DNA of 64,000 nt, taken from NCBI RefSeq assembly GCF_020171625.1, contig NZ_JAIUZY010000011.1:62001-126000 (forward strand), given 5' to 3'. The notes beneath the pieces are model-generated. The model had not been told where the DNA came from and did no database searches. It was given only the letters and a program-made list of their open reading frames with translations. A program made the position numbers and the translations under genes. Each line of letters begins with the position of its first letter. Positions within the stretch are counted from its first letter, which is position 1. Below are positions 17,320-25,373 of this stretch, piece after piece. This stretch comes from Salipiger bermudensis. Its GTDB lineage: Bacteria; Pseudomonadota; Alphaproteobacteria; Rhodobacterales; Rhodobacteraceae.

Positions 17320-18935
17320 GAGCCGCCCTCCGTCTCTCGGCTCGTGGCCTCGAGAAAGCGGTCGCGGAAGGCGCTCATCGGCCAGCTTTGCAGCGCAGGA
17401 TCGGGCGTCAGGCCAGAGCTCCAGCCCCAGCCCTCGAACAGCGCGACCGCCTCGGGCGGCCCGATCAGGTGCACCGGCACGTCCATGCCGCCGTGCTGCG
17501 ACACGAAACCCGCCGCCTGATGGTCGCCCAGCACGATCAGCAGCGGCTGGCGTTCGCGCGGCAGCGCGGCCCAGCTCAGGACCGTCTCGATGGAATAGTC
17601 GAGCGCCCGCCCGTACTGGTCGCGGATGCTGTCGCGGTCGGCCCAGACCTCGCCCGGGCTAGGCCCCGCCACCGCCTGCGCGTCGAAGACGCTGCCGTCG
17701 CCCACCGCGTCCCACGGCACCATCTCGGCCACCGGCGTCCACGGTGCATGGCTCGAGATCAGCGCGATCTCGGTGAGCCGCGGCGCGCCCGGCGGCGCCA
17801 GCCGGTCATAGGCCGAAAGCGTGTACTGGTCGGGCATGGTCACCCAGTTGTAGGGGAGGCCCGCATAGCCCAGATCTGCCGCCGCCAGCACCGTCTCGAA
17901 GCCAAGCTGCGGCCCTTCGGGCCACGGCATCACGATGGCCGGCGCCACCGCCACGCTCTGATAGCCCGCCTGCCGCGCCAGCGTGAACAGGGTCTTGCGG
18001 TCGCTCGTGAGCAGCGCGCGGTAGCGTGTCTGGTCGCTGACGTCGAGGCCGGAGACCAGCGAGGCGTGCGCCAGCCAGCTCTGCCCGCCCATCACCGGCG
18101 AGCGCAGCCAGCCCGAGCGCGCCTCGAGCCCTGCCTGCCTCAGCGCCGCCTCGCCCGACGCCAAAGTCTCGGCGTGGCGGGCGGCATAAAGCGGATTGTC
18201 ATAGGCGGCACGGCCATAGCTTTCGACGAAGACGATCACCACGTCGCGCCCGCCAAGCTGCGCCAGCAGCCCGCCCTGCCCGTCCCACGGGTCTGTTCGG
18301 GAGGCGAGCCGGAAGGCGGTCAGCGCGGTGCGCGCGCGGCGGAAATCGCGCAGGTGTTCCGCGGCAAGCCGCGAGGTGAAGGCGGCGCCCGGCGGGTTCC
18401 AGCCCTGCCAGCCATTGAGCGCTGTGCGGATCTCTGCCGCCGAGAGGCCGGCGAAGACCAACGCGACGATCCCCGCCGCGAGGCGCGCGGGCCGCGAAAG
18501 GCGGCTGCCCGTGCGCGCCCAAAGTGCGAGCGCCAGGAAGAGCAGCCAGGCGACGGCGGCGAGCGCGAGCACCAGCAACGCTCCCAGAAGTGCTGTGCCG
18601 AGAACACCGATGCTCCCGGACAGCAGATGCAGCCCGGCGGGCAGCAGGTGCAGGTCGGCAACCGGATCGTAGCTGCGCGCGAAGGCCGTATAGACCCCGA
18701 AATCCGCGAGCTTCACCAGCACCATGACCAGCAGCGCCAGCGCTGCCACCAGCGCCAGCCCCGTCGCCCGTCGCCCCAGCGCCAGCAGCCCCAAGAGCAG
18801 CACCGGAAGTTCGAGCGGCACCAGCCGCAGCGCGCCCCAGCCGAGGGCGGCCGGATGGTTGGGCTGGATCAGCACCAGATCGATCAGCAGCGCGGAGGCG
18901 AAGAGCCCGAGGGCCAGCCGCGCGCCGCCGCTCAA
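17316..18935 (-). CDS. Membrane-anchored sulfatase/LtaS-like phospholipid-hydrolase fold protein
   Basis: A 539-aa protein with four to five N-terminal membrane segments (to about residue 170) and a periplasmic alkaline-phosphatase-superfamily domain. Metal-site motifs are visible: DVVIVFVESYGR near residue 240, GGQSWLAH (nucleophile region) and LIVLGDHQAAG near the C-terminus. It resembles LtaS/EptA-type head-group transferases and sulfatases. No ATG suits; a TTG at 18935 overlaps the upstream stop (TTGA) and is taken as the start, since the next in-frame ATG lies inside a membrane segment. A longer frame upstream is non-coding. Confidence 0.78.
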   Translation of the reverse strand: MSGGARLALGLFASALLIDLVLIQPNHPAALGWGALRLVPLELPVLLLGLLALGRRATGLALVAALALLVMVLVKLADFGVYTAFARSYDPVADLHLLPAGLHLLSGSIGVLGTALLGALLVLALAAVAWLLFLALALWARTGSRLSRPARLAAGIVALVFAGLSAAEIRTALNGWQGWNPPGAAFTSRLAAEHLRDFRRARTALTAFRLASRTDPWDGQGGLLAQLGGRDVVIVFVESYGRAAYDNPLYAARHAETLASGEAALRQAGLEARSGWLRSPVMGGQSWLAHASLVSGLDVSDQTRYRALLTSDRKTLFTLARQAGYQSVAVAPAIVMPWPEGPQLGFETVLAAADLGYAGLPYNWVTMPDQYTLSAYDRLAPPGAPRLTEIALISSHAPWTPVAEMVPWDAVGDGSVFDAQAVAGPSPGEVWADRDSIRDQYGRALDYSIETVLSWAALPRERQPLLIVLGDHQAAGFVSQHGGMDVPVHLIGPPEAVALFEGWGWSSGLTPDPALQSWPMSAFRDRFLEATSRETEGGS

Positions 18936-19672
18936 CGCGGCCTCGCCAGCCAGAGCACATCTGCGGCGAAGGACCAAGTCAGCAGTGCCAGCGCGACGAG
19001 CGCGATGACGATGCTCACCGGGGGCACCACAACCGGCGCGAGCAGCACCACCAGCGCGCCGATCTGGATCACGCAGACCAGCTTGCGCCGAAAGCGCTGC
19101 GGCAGCGGCGCCGCCAGCCAAGGCAGCGGGTACGACGCCAGAACGAAGAGATAGCGCATCCCGCCAAGCAGCAGCACCCACGGCCCCGCCGCGCCGCTCT
19201 GCCAGACCACGGCGGAGAGCAGCAGCGCAAAGACCGCGTCGACCTCCATGTCGAAGCGTGCGCCCCATGGCCCCGCCAGCCCGGCGCGGCGCGCCAGCGG
19301 CCCGTCCAGCCCGTCGAGCGCCAGCGTCGCGAGCGCGAGGCCGAAGATCGCCCAACCCGTCGCGCCCTCGGTGAGCTCGGGGCGCAGCAGCGGCACCAGC
19401 ATCAGCGCCGCCAGCGCCATCCGGCCCAGGGTCAGGGCGTTGGCGTATCCCAGTTGCGGCGCCCGCCAGTGGCGCTGCAGACAAAGCGCCACCACGCCCG
19501 CGCCGAGACCGAAGCCCAGCACCGGCGTCAGCATCGGCACGCCCGCCAGAAGCGCGGCCCCGAACAGCAGCGCGGCGGCGAACGCCCCGGTCAGCACGAG
19601 AAGCGCTGCCACGGGCGCTCTCCCGGCGGGGCCGGCGTCGTTTGGAGGACTGGGGGCGTGGCTCATGTGCAT
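18932..19672 (-). CDS. CDP-alcohol phosphatidyltransferase family protein
   Basis: A 246-aa membrane protein with six to seven hydrophobic segments. The catalytic CDP-alcohol motif DGx2ARx8Gx3Dx3D is present (LDGLDGPLARR followed by GARFDMEVDA). It joins a CDP-activated lipid to an alcohol or phosphosugar. It is the first gene of the three-gene unit with the LtaS-like hydrolase and the flippase-like protein. The start is at 19672 or 19666 (two close ATGs). Confidence 0.85.
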   Translation of the reverse strand: MHMSHAPSPPNDAGPAGRAPVAALLVLTGAFAAALLFGAALLAGVPMLTPVLGFGLGAGVVALCLQRHWRAPQLGYANALTLGRMALAALMLVPLLRPELTEGATGWAIFGLALATLALDGLDGPLARRAGLAGPWGARFDMEVDAVFALLLSAVVWQSGAAGPWVLLLGGMRYLFVLASYPLPWLAAPLPQRFRRKLVCVIQIGALVVLLAPVVVPPVSIVIALVALALLTWSFAADVLWLARPR

Positions 19673-19777
19673 TTGAAATGAAGTGTCCCGGACGAACCTG
19701 CTGTCAAGATGAGCGCTGTTTACCGGTCGGTGCGGTTGATGTAATCCTGTATAGAACCGCTCAGGGAGGAGAGAGCA

Positions 19778-20329
19778 TTGGCGCCCCTGTCCGAGGTCCC
19801 ACCCGCGCGCTATCCGCGCCTGTCCCGGCTGCTGCACTGGCTGACGGCGGTGCTGGTGCTCAGCACCATTCCCGCCGGGCTGATCATGGTGCAGGAGGGG
19901 CTGTCGCGTGCACTGCAGGACAGCCTGTTCCTCTATCACAAGAACATCGGCCCGGTGATCCTGATCCTCGTGGTGCTGCGCCTCGTGGTCCGCTTTCTGA
20001 GGCCGGCCCCGCCCCTGCCCGCAAGCCTCCCGCGCCTGCAGGCGGTCGCGGCCGAGGCGGTGCACGGGCTGCTCTACCTGACCCTCATCGTGATGGTGGT
20101 GTCCGGCATCCTCCGGGTTCAGGCCGGCGGCTTTCCGATGGAATTCTGGGACCCGCTCATCGGCGGCATGGTGGCCAAGAGCGAACCCTTGGCCGACAGC
20201 GCCAAGGCGGTGCACCACTATGCCCATTACCTCATCATCGCGCTGGTCGTGGCCCATATCGGCGCCGCTGCGATGCACGGCCTGATCAAGCGCGACGGCG
20301 TGTTCAGCCGCATGTGGCCCCCGGCCTGA
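19778..20329 (+). CDS. Cytochrome b561-type di-heme membrane protein
   Basis: A 183-aa protein with four membrane segments and the histidine pattern of the b561/Ni-hydrogenase b-type family (HW near residue 20, H54 in YHKNIGPV, H93, and HH/H in VHHYAHYLIIALVVAHIG). It moves electrons between quinone and a periplasmic partner. The start is a TTG at 19778, supported by AGGGAGGAGAG 6-8 nt upstream. Convergent with the DUF2478 gene, 12 nt away. Confidence 0.85.
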   Translation: MAPLSEVPPARYPRLSRLLHWLTAVLVLSTIPAGLIMVQEGLSRALQDSLFLYHKNIGPVILILVVLRLVVRFLRPAPPLPASLPRLQAVAAEAVHGLLYLTLIVMVVSGILRVQAGGFPMEFWDPLIGGMVAKSEPLADSAKAVHHYAHYLIIALVVAHIGAAAMHGLIKRDGVFSRMWPPA

Positions 20330-20348
20330 GGCCTTGCGCGCTCAGGCC
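20323..20348. terminator. Hairpin spanning two convergent stop codons
   Basis: GGCCTGA (20323-20329) and TCAGGCC (20342-20348) form a perfect 7-bp stem that includes both stop codons of the convergent cytochrome b561 and DUF2478 genes. It may serve both transcripts; there is no T-run. Confidence 0.4.
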
Positions 20349-20863
20349 GCGGCGGCCTCGCCGATGCGGGCGCGGCACCAGTCGGTGACCGCCTCGACAT
20401 CGGTCGGCAGAGGCTCGGCCAGCTCCTCGGCGAAGGCAAGGAAGCCCTCGAGATTGGCCTGATTGACCGCGACCAGCACCGGCACGCCGGCGCCAAGCGC
20501 CTCGGCGATCACCGGGCGGAAGCCGCGCCCGTCGAGCTCCTGCTTGCCGAACTTGTTGACCAGCAGCAGCGCCGCGCCCTTGTCGAGCCCGGCGCTGACC
20601 AGCCCGACCACCCGCTCGAGCCCCTGCGGATCGAGCCGGCAGCCGCGCGACAGCGCCCCCAGATCCTGGCTGATGCGGACCACGTCGGTGCCGCTCAGCA
20701 CCTCGAGATCCATGTGGCACTTGGTGGTCGGCCCGGTCTCGATGTTGTGCTGCACCGCGCCTGCAAGCGGCAGCCCGTCGGCGCGCAGGCGCTGCGCCAC
20801 CTCGCGCATCACGCTGTCGACCTCGCCACGGCCGAGGCCCGTCACGTATCCAAGCATCCCCAT
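20342..20863 (-). CDS. DUF2478 protein, molybdenum-gene neighbour
   Basis: A 173-aa cytoplasmic protein matching DUF2478 by pattern: an N-terminal GMLGYVTGLGRGEVDSVMREVAQRLRADG half and a C-terminal VNKFGKQELDGRGFRP segment with ALLLVNKFG resembling a Walker-B strand. The family is often found beside molybdate transport and cofactor genes and resembles P-loop NTPases, but its role is unknown. It is divergent from fdhD. An ATG two codons downstream is an alternative start. Confidence 0.75.
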   Translation of the reverse strand: MGMLGYVTGLGRGEVDSVMREVAQRLRADGLPLAGAVQHNIETGPTTKCHMDLEVLSGTDVVRISQDLGALSRGCRLDPQGLERVVGLVSAGLDKGAALLLVNKFGKQELDGRGFRPVIAEALGAGVPVLVAVNQANLEGFLAFAEELAEPLPTDVEAVTDWCRARIGEAAAA

Positions 20864-20936
20864 CCCCTTGCAACTGGTCGGAGCACGTTACAAGATGCCC
20901 GGCGCACAGGCCAGAGGAGGCAAGACAATCCAACCG

Positions 20937-21800
20937 ATGCCAGACTTGCCGCTGCTTCCCGATCCCGCCGACCCGCGCCTCACCAGGCGCATCTCGGGCA
21001 CCGACCAGACCGGCGCACCGACCGAGATCGCGGTGGTCGAAGAACGCCCGCTGACGATCTATCTCAACCGTCAGGAAATCGTCACCGCGATGACCATCGG
21101 CGACCATCCCGAGTACCTCGCGCTGGGGTTCCTTCGCAATCAGGGCATGTTGCGCCCCGACGACGTGGTGACCGGCGTGGATTACGACGACGAGATCGAG
21201 ACCGTGGTGGTCCGCACCGAGCGCGAGACCTCGTACGAGGAGAAGGTGCAGAAGAAGACCCGCACATCGGGATGCGCCGTGGGCACCGTGTTCGGCGACA
21301 TGATGGAGGGGCTCGAGGGGCTGACCCTGCCCGACGCGCAGGTGCGCAGCTCGTGGCTCTATGCGCTGGCGAAGGAGATCAACACCACGCCGTCGCTCTA
21401 TCTCGAGGCCGGCGCGATCCATGGCACGGTGCTGTGCCAAGGCGACCGGCCGCTGGTCTACATGGAGGATGTCGGGCGCCATAACGCCGTCGACAAGATC
21501 TCGGGGTTCATGTTCCGCCATGATGTCGCGGCGCAGGACAAGATCCTCTACACCACCGGGCGGCTGACCTCGGAAATGGTGATCAAGACGGCGCTCATGG
21601 GCATCCCGGTGCTGGCCTCGCGCTCGGGCTTCACCGCCTGGGGGGTCGAGATCGCCCGGCAGGTCGGGCTCACCCTGATCGGACGGATGCGCGGCCAACG
21701 CTTCGTCTGCCTGTCCGGCGAGGCGCGGCTGCTGCGCGATGTCGATCCCGCAAGTGTGCCCGACGAAGACCGCAAGTCGCGCCGGAAGGCCGCCGAATGA
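20937..21800 (+). CDS. fdhD: FdhD, sulfur carrier protein for formate dehydrogenase
   Basis: A 287-aa protein required to sulfurate the molybdenum cofactor before it is inserted in FdhA. The MEDVGRHNAVDKISG and LTSEMVIKTALMGIPVLASRS motifs are intact. The loop that in E. coli carries the CxxC pair reads SGCAVGT here, so only one cysteine (C113) remains. AGGAGG at 20914-20919 is 17 nt from the chosen ATG; an in-frame ATG at 20895 lies upstream of that sequence, so the exact start is uncertain. It overlaps mobA by 4 nt and begins a cofactor operon fdhD-mobA-mobB-moeA. Confidence 0.92.
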   Translation: MPDLPLLPDPADPRLTRRISGTDQTGAPTEIAVVEERPLTIYLNRQEIVTAMTIGDHPEYLALGFLRNQGMLRPDDVVTGVDYDDEIETVVVRTERETSYEEKVQKKTRTSGCAVGTVFGDMMEGLEGLTLPDAQVRSSWLYALAKEINTTPSLYLEAGAIHGTVLCQGDRPLVYMEDVGRHNAVDKISGFMFRHDVAAQDKILYTTGRLTSEMVIKTALMGIPVLASRSGFTAWGVEIARQVGLTLIGRMRGQRFVCLSGEARLLRDVDPASVPDEDRKSRRKAAE

Positions 21801-22447
21801 GCCGCGCGCTGCAACAGCCCCTCGGCGTGATCCTCGCCGGTGGCCTCGCCACGCGCATGGGTGGCGGCGACAAGGGCCTGCTCGAGATCGGCGGCGCACC
21901 GCTCCTGCAGCGGGTGATCGACCGGCTGGAGCCGCAGGTGGCCGGGGTGGCGCTCAACGCCAACGGCGATGCGAACCGCTTCGCGGGCTACGGCCTGCCG
22001 GTGCTGCCCGACAGCATCGCGGGCTTCCCGGGGCCGCTGGCAGGCGTGCTGGCGGGGCTCGACTGGGCGGCGGAACAGGGCGCCGACAGCATCGTGACGG
22101 TGGCCGCCGACACGCCGTTCTTCCCCTGCGATCTGGTGCCGCACCTGCTGCTCGCCGCCGAGGACGCGCCGCATCCGCTGGCGCTGGCCTGCACGCCGCG
22201 CTCTGGCGAGGAGGCGCTGAAATCCGGCGGCGGCAAACGTCTCAACCGCCACCCCACCTTCGGCCTCTGGCCGGTGGCGCTCGCCGACGACCTGCGCGCA
22301 GCACTCGGCGAGGGCCTGCGCAAGGTGGTGCTCTGGACCGACCGGCACGGCGCCGGCGAGGCGCTGTTCCCCGCCGAGCCGTTCGATCCGTTCTTCAACG
22401 TCAACACGCCCGAGGATCTGGCCCGCGCCCGCGAGCTCGCCTCATGA
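21797..22447 (+). CDS. mobA: Molybdenum cofactor guanylyltransferase
   Basis: A 216-aa nucleotidyltransferase that attaches GMP to molybdopterin to make the MGD cofactor used by formate dehydrogenase. The GTP loop LAGGLATRMGGGDKGLLEIGG is near residue 14 and the metal-binding AADTPFFP near residue 103; NVNTPEDL closes the domain. Overlaps fdhD and mobB by 4 nt each. Cytoplasmic. Confidence 0.93.
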   Translation: MSRALQQPLGVILAGGLATRMGGGDKGLLEIGGAPLLQRVIDRLEPQVAGVALNANGDANRFAGYGLPVLPDSIAGFPGPLAGVLAGLDWAAEQGADSIVTVAADTPFFPCDLVPHLLLAAEDAPHPLALACTPRSGEEALKSGGGKRLNRHPTFGLWPVALADDLRAALGEGLRKVVLWTDRHGAGEALFPAEPFDPFFNVNTPEDLARARELAS

Positions 22448-22935
22448 GGATCTACGGCGTCACCGGCAGCAAGAACTGCGGCAAGACCGGGCTGATGGAG
22501 CGGCTCGTGGCCGAGATCTGCGCGCGCGGCCTGACGGTCTCGACCGTCAAGCACGCCCATCACAGCACCGATGTCGACCAGCCGGGGCGCGACAGCTTCC
22601 GCCACCGCGAGGCCGGCGCCGGCGAGGTGCTGCTCGCCTCGCCCAACCGCTGGGCGCTGATGCACGAACTGCGCGGCGCGCCCGAGCCGCCGCTGTCGGA
22701 GCTGCTGGCCAAGCTCGCGCCGGTCGATCTGATCCTGATCGAGGGCTACAAGCGCGACCCGCATCCGAAGATCGAGGCACACCGCGCCGAGACCGGCAAG
22801 CCGCTGCTCTCGCCCGACAATCCCAGCATCCGCGCGCTTGCCGCCGACAGCGCGGTCGAGTCCGCCCTGCCGCGCTTCGATCTCGACGACACACGCGGCA
22901 TCGCCGATTTCATCCTGCGCGAGGTGGGGCTGTGA
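22444..22935 (+). CDS. mobB: Molybdopterin-guanine dinucleotide biosynthesis adapter MobB
   Basis: A 163-aa P-loop GTPase. The Walker A sequence GSKNCGKTGL at residues 8-17 has N-C in place of the more usual S-G, and VKHAHH, GRDSFRHREAGA and LILIEGYK are family motifs. It assists MobA in MGD formation. ATGA overlap with mobA upstream and 4-nt overlap with the moeA fusion downstream. Confidence 0.93.
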   Translation: MRIYGVTGSKNCGKTGLMERLVAEICARGLTVSTVKHAHHSTDVDQPGRDSFRHREAGAGEVLLASPNRWALMHELRGAPEPPLSELLAKLAPVDLILIEGYKRDPHPKIEAHRAETGKPLLSPDNPSIRALAADSAVESALPRFDLDDTRGIADFILREVGL

Positions 22936-25094
22936 GTTTCGACACCATCGTGGTGGTGGACTGGTCCGGGGCCTCGTCGCCCTCGCCCGCGAAACCCTCG
23001 AAGGACGCCATCTGGATCGGCGTCGCCCGCCGCGGCGCGGCAGAGGTCGCCACCAGCTACCACCGCACCCGCCACGACGCGACCGAGACGCTCGCCACGC
23101 TGTTCGAGGCGGAGCGCGCCGAAGGGCGCCGGGTGCTGGCGGGGTTCGACTTCCCCTTCGGCTATCCGCGCGGCTTCGCCGAAGCGGTCAGCGGCCAGGC
23201 CGACCCTATGGCGCTCTGGCGAGTCATCAGCGACCTCATCGGGGATGCGGCGGACAATGCCAACAACCGCTTCGAGGTCGCCGCCGATCTCAATGACCTG
23301 TTCCCCGGCATCGGCCCCTTCTGGGGCTGCCCCGACAGCCTTGGCGACCCGCGCCTGCCCAGCAAGGGCACCGTGCGCCACGGCCACGGCATGTCCGAGC
23401 GCCGCGCATGCGACCGGACCAAGGGCGCGCAGCCGGTCTGGAAGCTCTTCACCACCGGCTCCGTCGGCTCGCAGGCGCTGCTTGGCATCGCCCGGCTGCA
23501 ATCCCTACGCGACCGCTTCGGTGCCGATCTCGCCGTGCGCCCGTTCGAGCGTCACGATGCGCCCATCACCCTTGTCGAGCTTTTCCCCTCGCTCATCGCC
23601 CCGACCGTGGAGGCGCTGGCGGAAGAGAACGAAATCAAGGATCGCGCGCAGGTCCGCATCCCTGCCGCAGCCCTGGCGCAGCTCGAGCCGCGCCAGCTTG
23701 ACGCCATGACCCGAGAGGGCGACGCCGAAGAGGGCTGGATCCTTGGCCTCGGCCACGAAACCCTGCTCGAAAGCGCCGCCCGTGCCGCGCTCGCCACGCC
23801 CGACCTGTTGGAAGACATGCCCAAGACCGACCTGATGCCGCCCCGCCTCCGCGACGACTGCTTTGCCATGCCGCAGGGGGTGAGCTGGGTGCCGGTGGGT
23901 GACGCGCTCGACAAGCTGCGCGATGCCCTGCACCCGGTGACCGGTCTCGAGACCCTGCCCACCGCCCGCGCCGCGGGCCGGGTGCTGGCGGCGGATGTGG
24001 TGGCGAAACGCTCGAACCCGCCGATGCCCAACTCGGCAGTGGACGGCTACGGGTTTGCCCACGGGACCACGGGCGCGGGCGTGCAGCGCCTGCCGCTGGT
24101 GGCGGGGCGCGCCGCCGCGGGCCAGCCCTACCCGCACGCGGTGCCGCCGGGCCATGCCATCCGCATCCTGACCGGCGCGATCCTGCCCGAGGGCGTCGAC
24201 ACCGTGGTGCTCGAGGAAGACACCAATACCGACGCCACCACCGTGGTCTTCGACGGCCCCGTCAAGCCCCGCGCCAACACCCGCAAGGATGGCGAGGACG
24301 TCGCCGCAGGCGCCCCCGCCCTGCCCAAGGGCCGTCGCCTGCGCGCGCCCGATCTGGCGCTGGCCTCGGCGCTCGGCATCGGCGAGCTGCCGGTGCACCG
24401 CCCGCTGCGGGTGGGCGTCGTCTCGACCGGCGACGAGATCGTCTCCGCCCCCGACCGCCCCGCCGCACCGCACCAGATCTGGGACGCCAACCGCCCGATG
24501 CTGCTGGCGCTGGCCTCGGGCTGGCACTGCGAGGCGGTGGATCTCGGCCACGTGCCGGACGATCCCGAGCAGATCGCCGCACGGCTCGGCGAGGGCGCGC
24601 GCAAGGCCGACGTGATCCTGACCTCGGGCGGCGCTTCGGCGGGCGACGAGGACCACGTCTCGGCCCTGTTGCGCCAGCGCGGCACGCTCTCGAGCTGGCG
24701 CATCGCGCTGAAGCCGGGGCGCCCTCTGGCGCTGGCGATGTGGGACGGCACGCCGGTCTTCGGCCTGCCGGGCAACCCGGTGGCCGCACTGGTCTGCGCG
24801 CTGATCTTTGCCCGCCCGGCGCTGTCGCTGATGGCGGGCGCCGGCTGGACCGCGCCGCAGGGCTTCACCGTTCCGGCGGCGTTTTCCAAGCGCAAGAAGC
24901 CGGGCCGCCGCGAATACCTGCGCGCGCGGCTCACCGCAGACGGCGCGGCAGAGGTCTTCGCCTCGGAAGGCTCGGGCCGGATCAGCGGGCTGTCATGGGC
25001 CGACGGTCTGGTGGAACTGCCCGACGCGGCGGTAGAGGTCACTCCCGGCACGCCGGTGCGCTACATCCCCTACGCGTCCTTCGGGCTGATCTGA
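22932..25094 (+). CDS. moeA: Fusion of a DUF429-like RNase-H-fold domain with molybdopterin molybdotransferase MoeA
   Basis: A 720-aa protein. Residues about 325-720 are a full MoeA (NSAVDGYGFA, IRILTGAILPEG, VGVVSTGDEIV, SGGASAGDEDH, LKPGRPLALA, VFGLPGNPVAA), which inserts molybdate into adenylylated molybdopterin. Residues 1-310 are a separate domain with DWSG (D10), GFDFPFG (D73) and VELFPS (E216), the acidic pattern of DUF429-type RNase-H-fold proteins. No internal start or ribosome site suggests a separate gene. The role of the front domain is unknown. Last gene of the cofactor operon. Confidence 0.88.
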   Translation: MSFDTIVVVDWSGASSPSPAKPSKDAIWIGVARRGAAEVATSYHRTRHDATETLATLFEAERAEGRRVLAGFDFPFGYPRGFAEAVSGQADPMALWRVISDLIGDAADNANNRFEVAADLNDLFPGIGPFWGCPDSLGDPRLPSKGTVRHGHGMSERRACDRTKGAQPVWKLFTTGSVGSQALLGIARLQSLRDRFGADLAVRPFERHDAPITLVELFPSLIAPTVEALAEENEIKDRAQVRIPAAALAQLEPRQLDAMTREGDAEEGWILGLGHETLLESAARAALATPDLLEDMPKTDLMPPRLRDDCFAMPQGVSWVPVGDALDKLRDALHPVTGLETLPTARAAGRVLAADVVAKRSNPPMPNSAVDGYGFAHGTTGAGVQRLPLVAGRAAAGQPYPHAVPPGHAIRILTGAILPEGVDTVVLEEDTNTDATTVVFDGPVKPRANTRKDGEDVAAGAPALPKGRRLRAPDLALASALGIGELPVHRPLRVGVVSTGDEIVSAPDRPAAPHQIWDANRPMLLALASGWHCEAVDLGHVPDDPEQIAARLGEGARKADVILTSGGASAGDEDHVSALLRQRGTLSSWRIALKPGRPLALAMWDGTPVFGLPGNPVAALVCALIFARPALSLMAGAGWTAPQGFTVPAAFSKRKKPGRREYLRARLTADGAAEVFASEGSGRISGLSWADGLVELPDAAVEVTPGTPVRYIPYASFGLI

Positions 25095-25102
25095 GGCGGC
25101 GC

Positions 25103-25366
25103 TCAGGCCTTGCGGATCAGGTAGACCTGCGCGCCCTCGGCCTCCGAGGCGCCGAGGAAGGCGTGGCCGCTCTCGGTGCAGAAATGCGGCACGTCGATCA
25201 CCGCCGCCGGGTCGGTGGCGACGAGGCGCAGCACCTGTCCGCTCTGCATGCCCTGCAGGCGTTTGCGCGCCTTCAGCACGGGAAGCGGGCAAAGCAGCCC
25301 GCGGGCGTCGAGTTCGTGATCCCAGTCCATGACCATCAGATAGGCGCCCCCCGCGCCGCTGTCCAT
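25103..25366 (-). CDS. TusA-like sulfurtransferase
   Basis: An 87-aa (or shorter) protein with the TusA core: LDARGLLCPLPVLKARKRL with the persulfide cysteine in CPLP, then the acidic half and VYLIRKA end. Small carriers of this type hand sulfur to partner proteins, and its position between moeA/fdhD and the formate dehydrogenase accessory genes suggests cofactor sulfuration. Starts at 25366 or at the ATG at 25330 just before DHELDARG are possible. It is convergent with moeA and follows the sensor-kinase gene by 7 nt. Confidence 0.82.
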   Translation of the reverse strand: MDSGAGGAYLMVMDWDHELDARGLLCPLPVLKARKRLQGMQSGQVLRLVATDPAAVIDVPHFCTESGHAFLGASEAEGAQVYLIRKA

Positions 25367-25373
25367 AGCGCCC

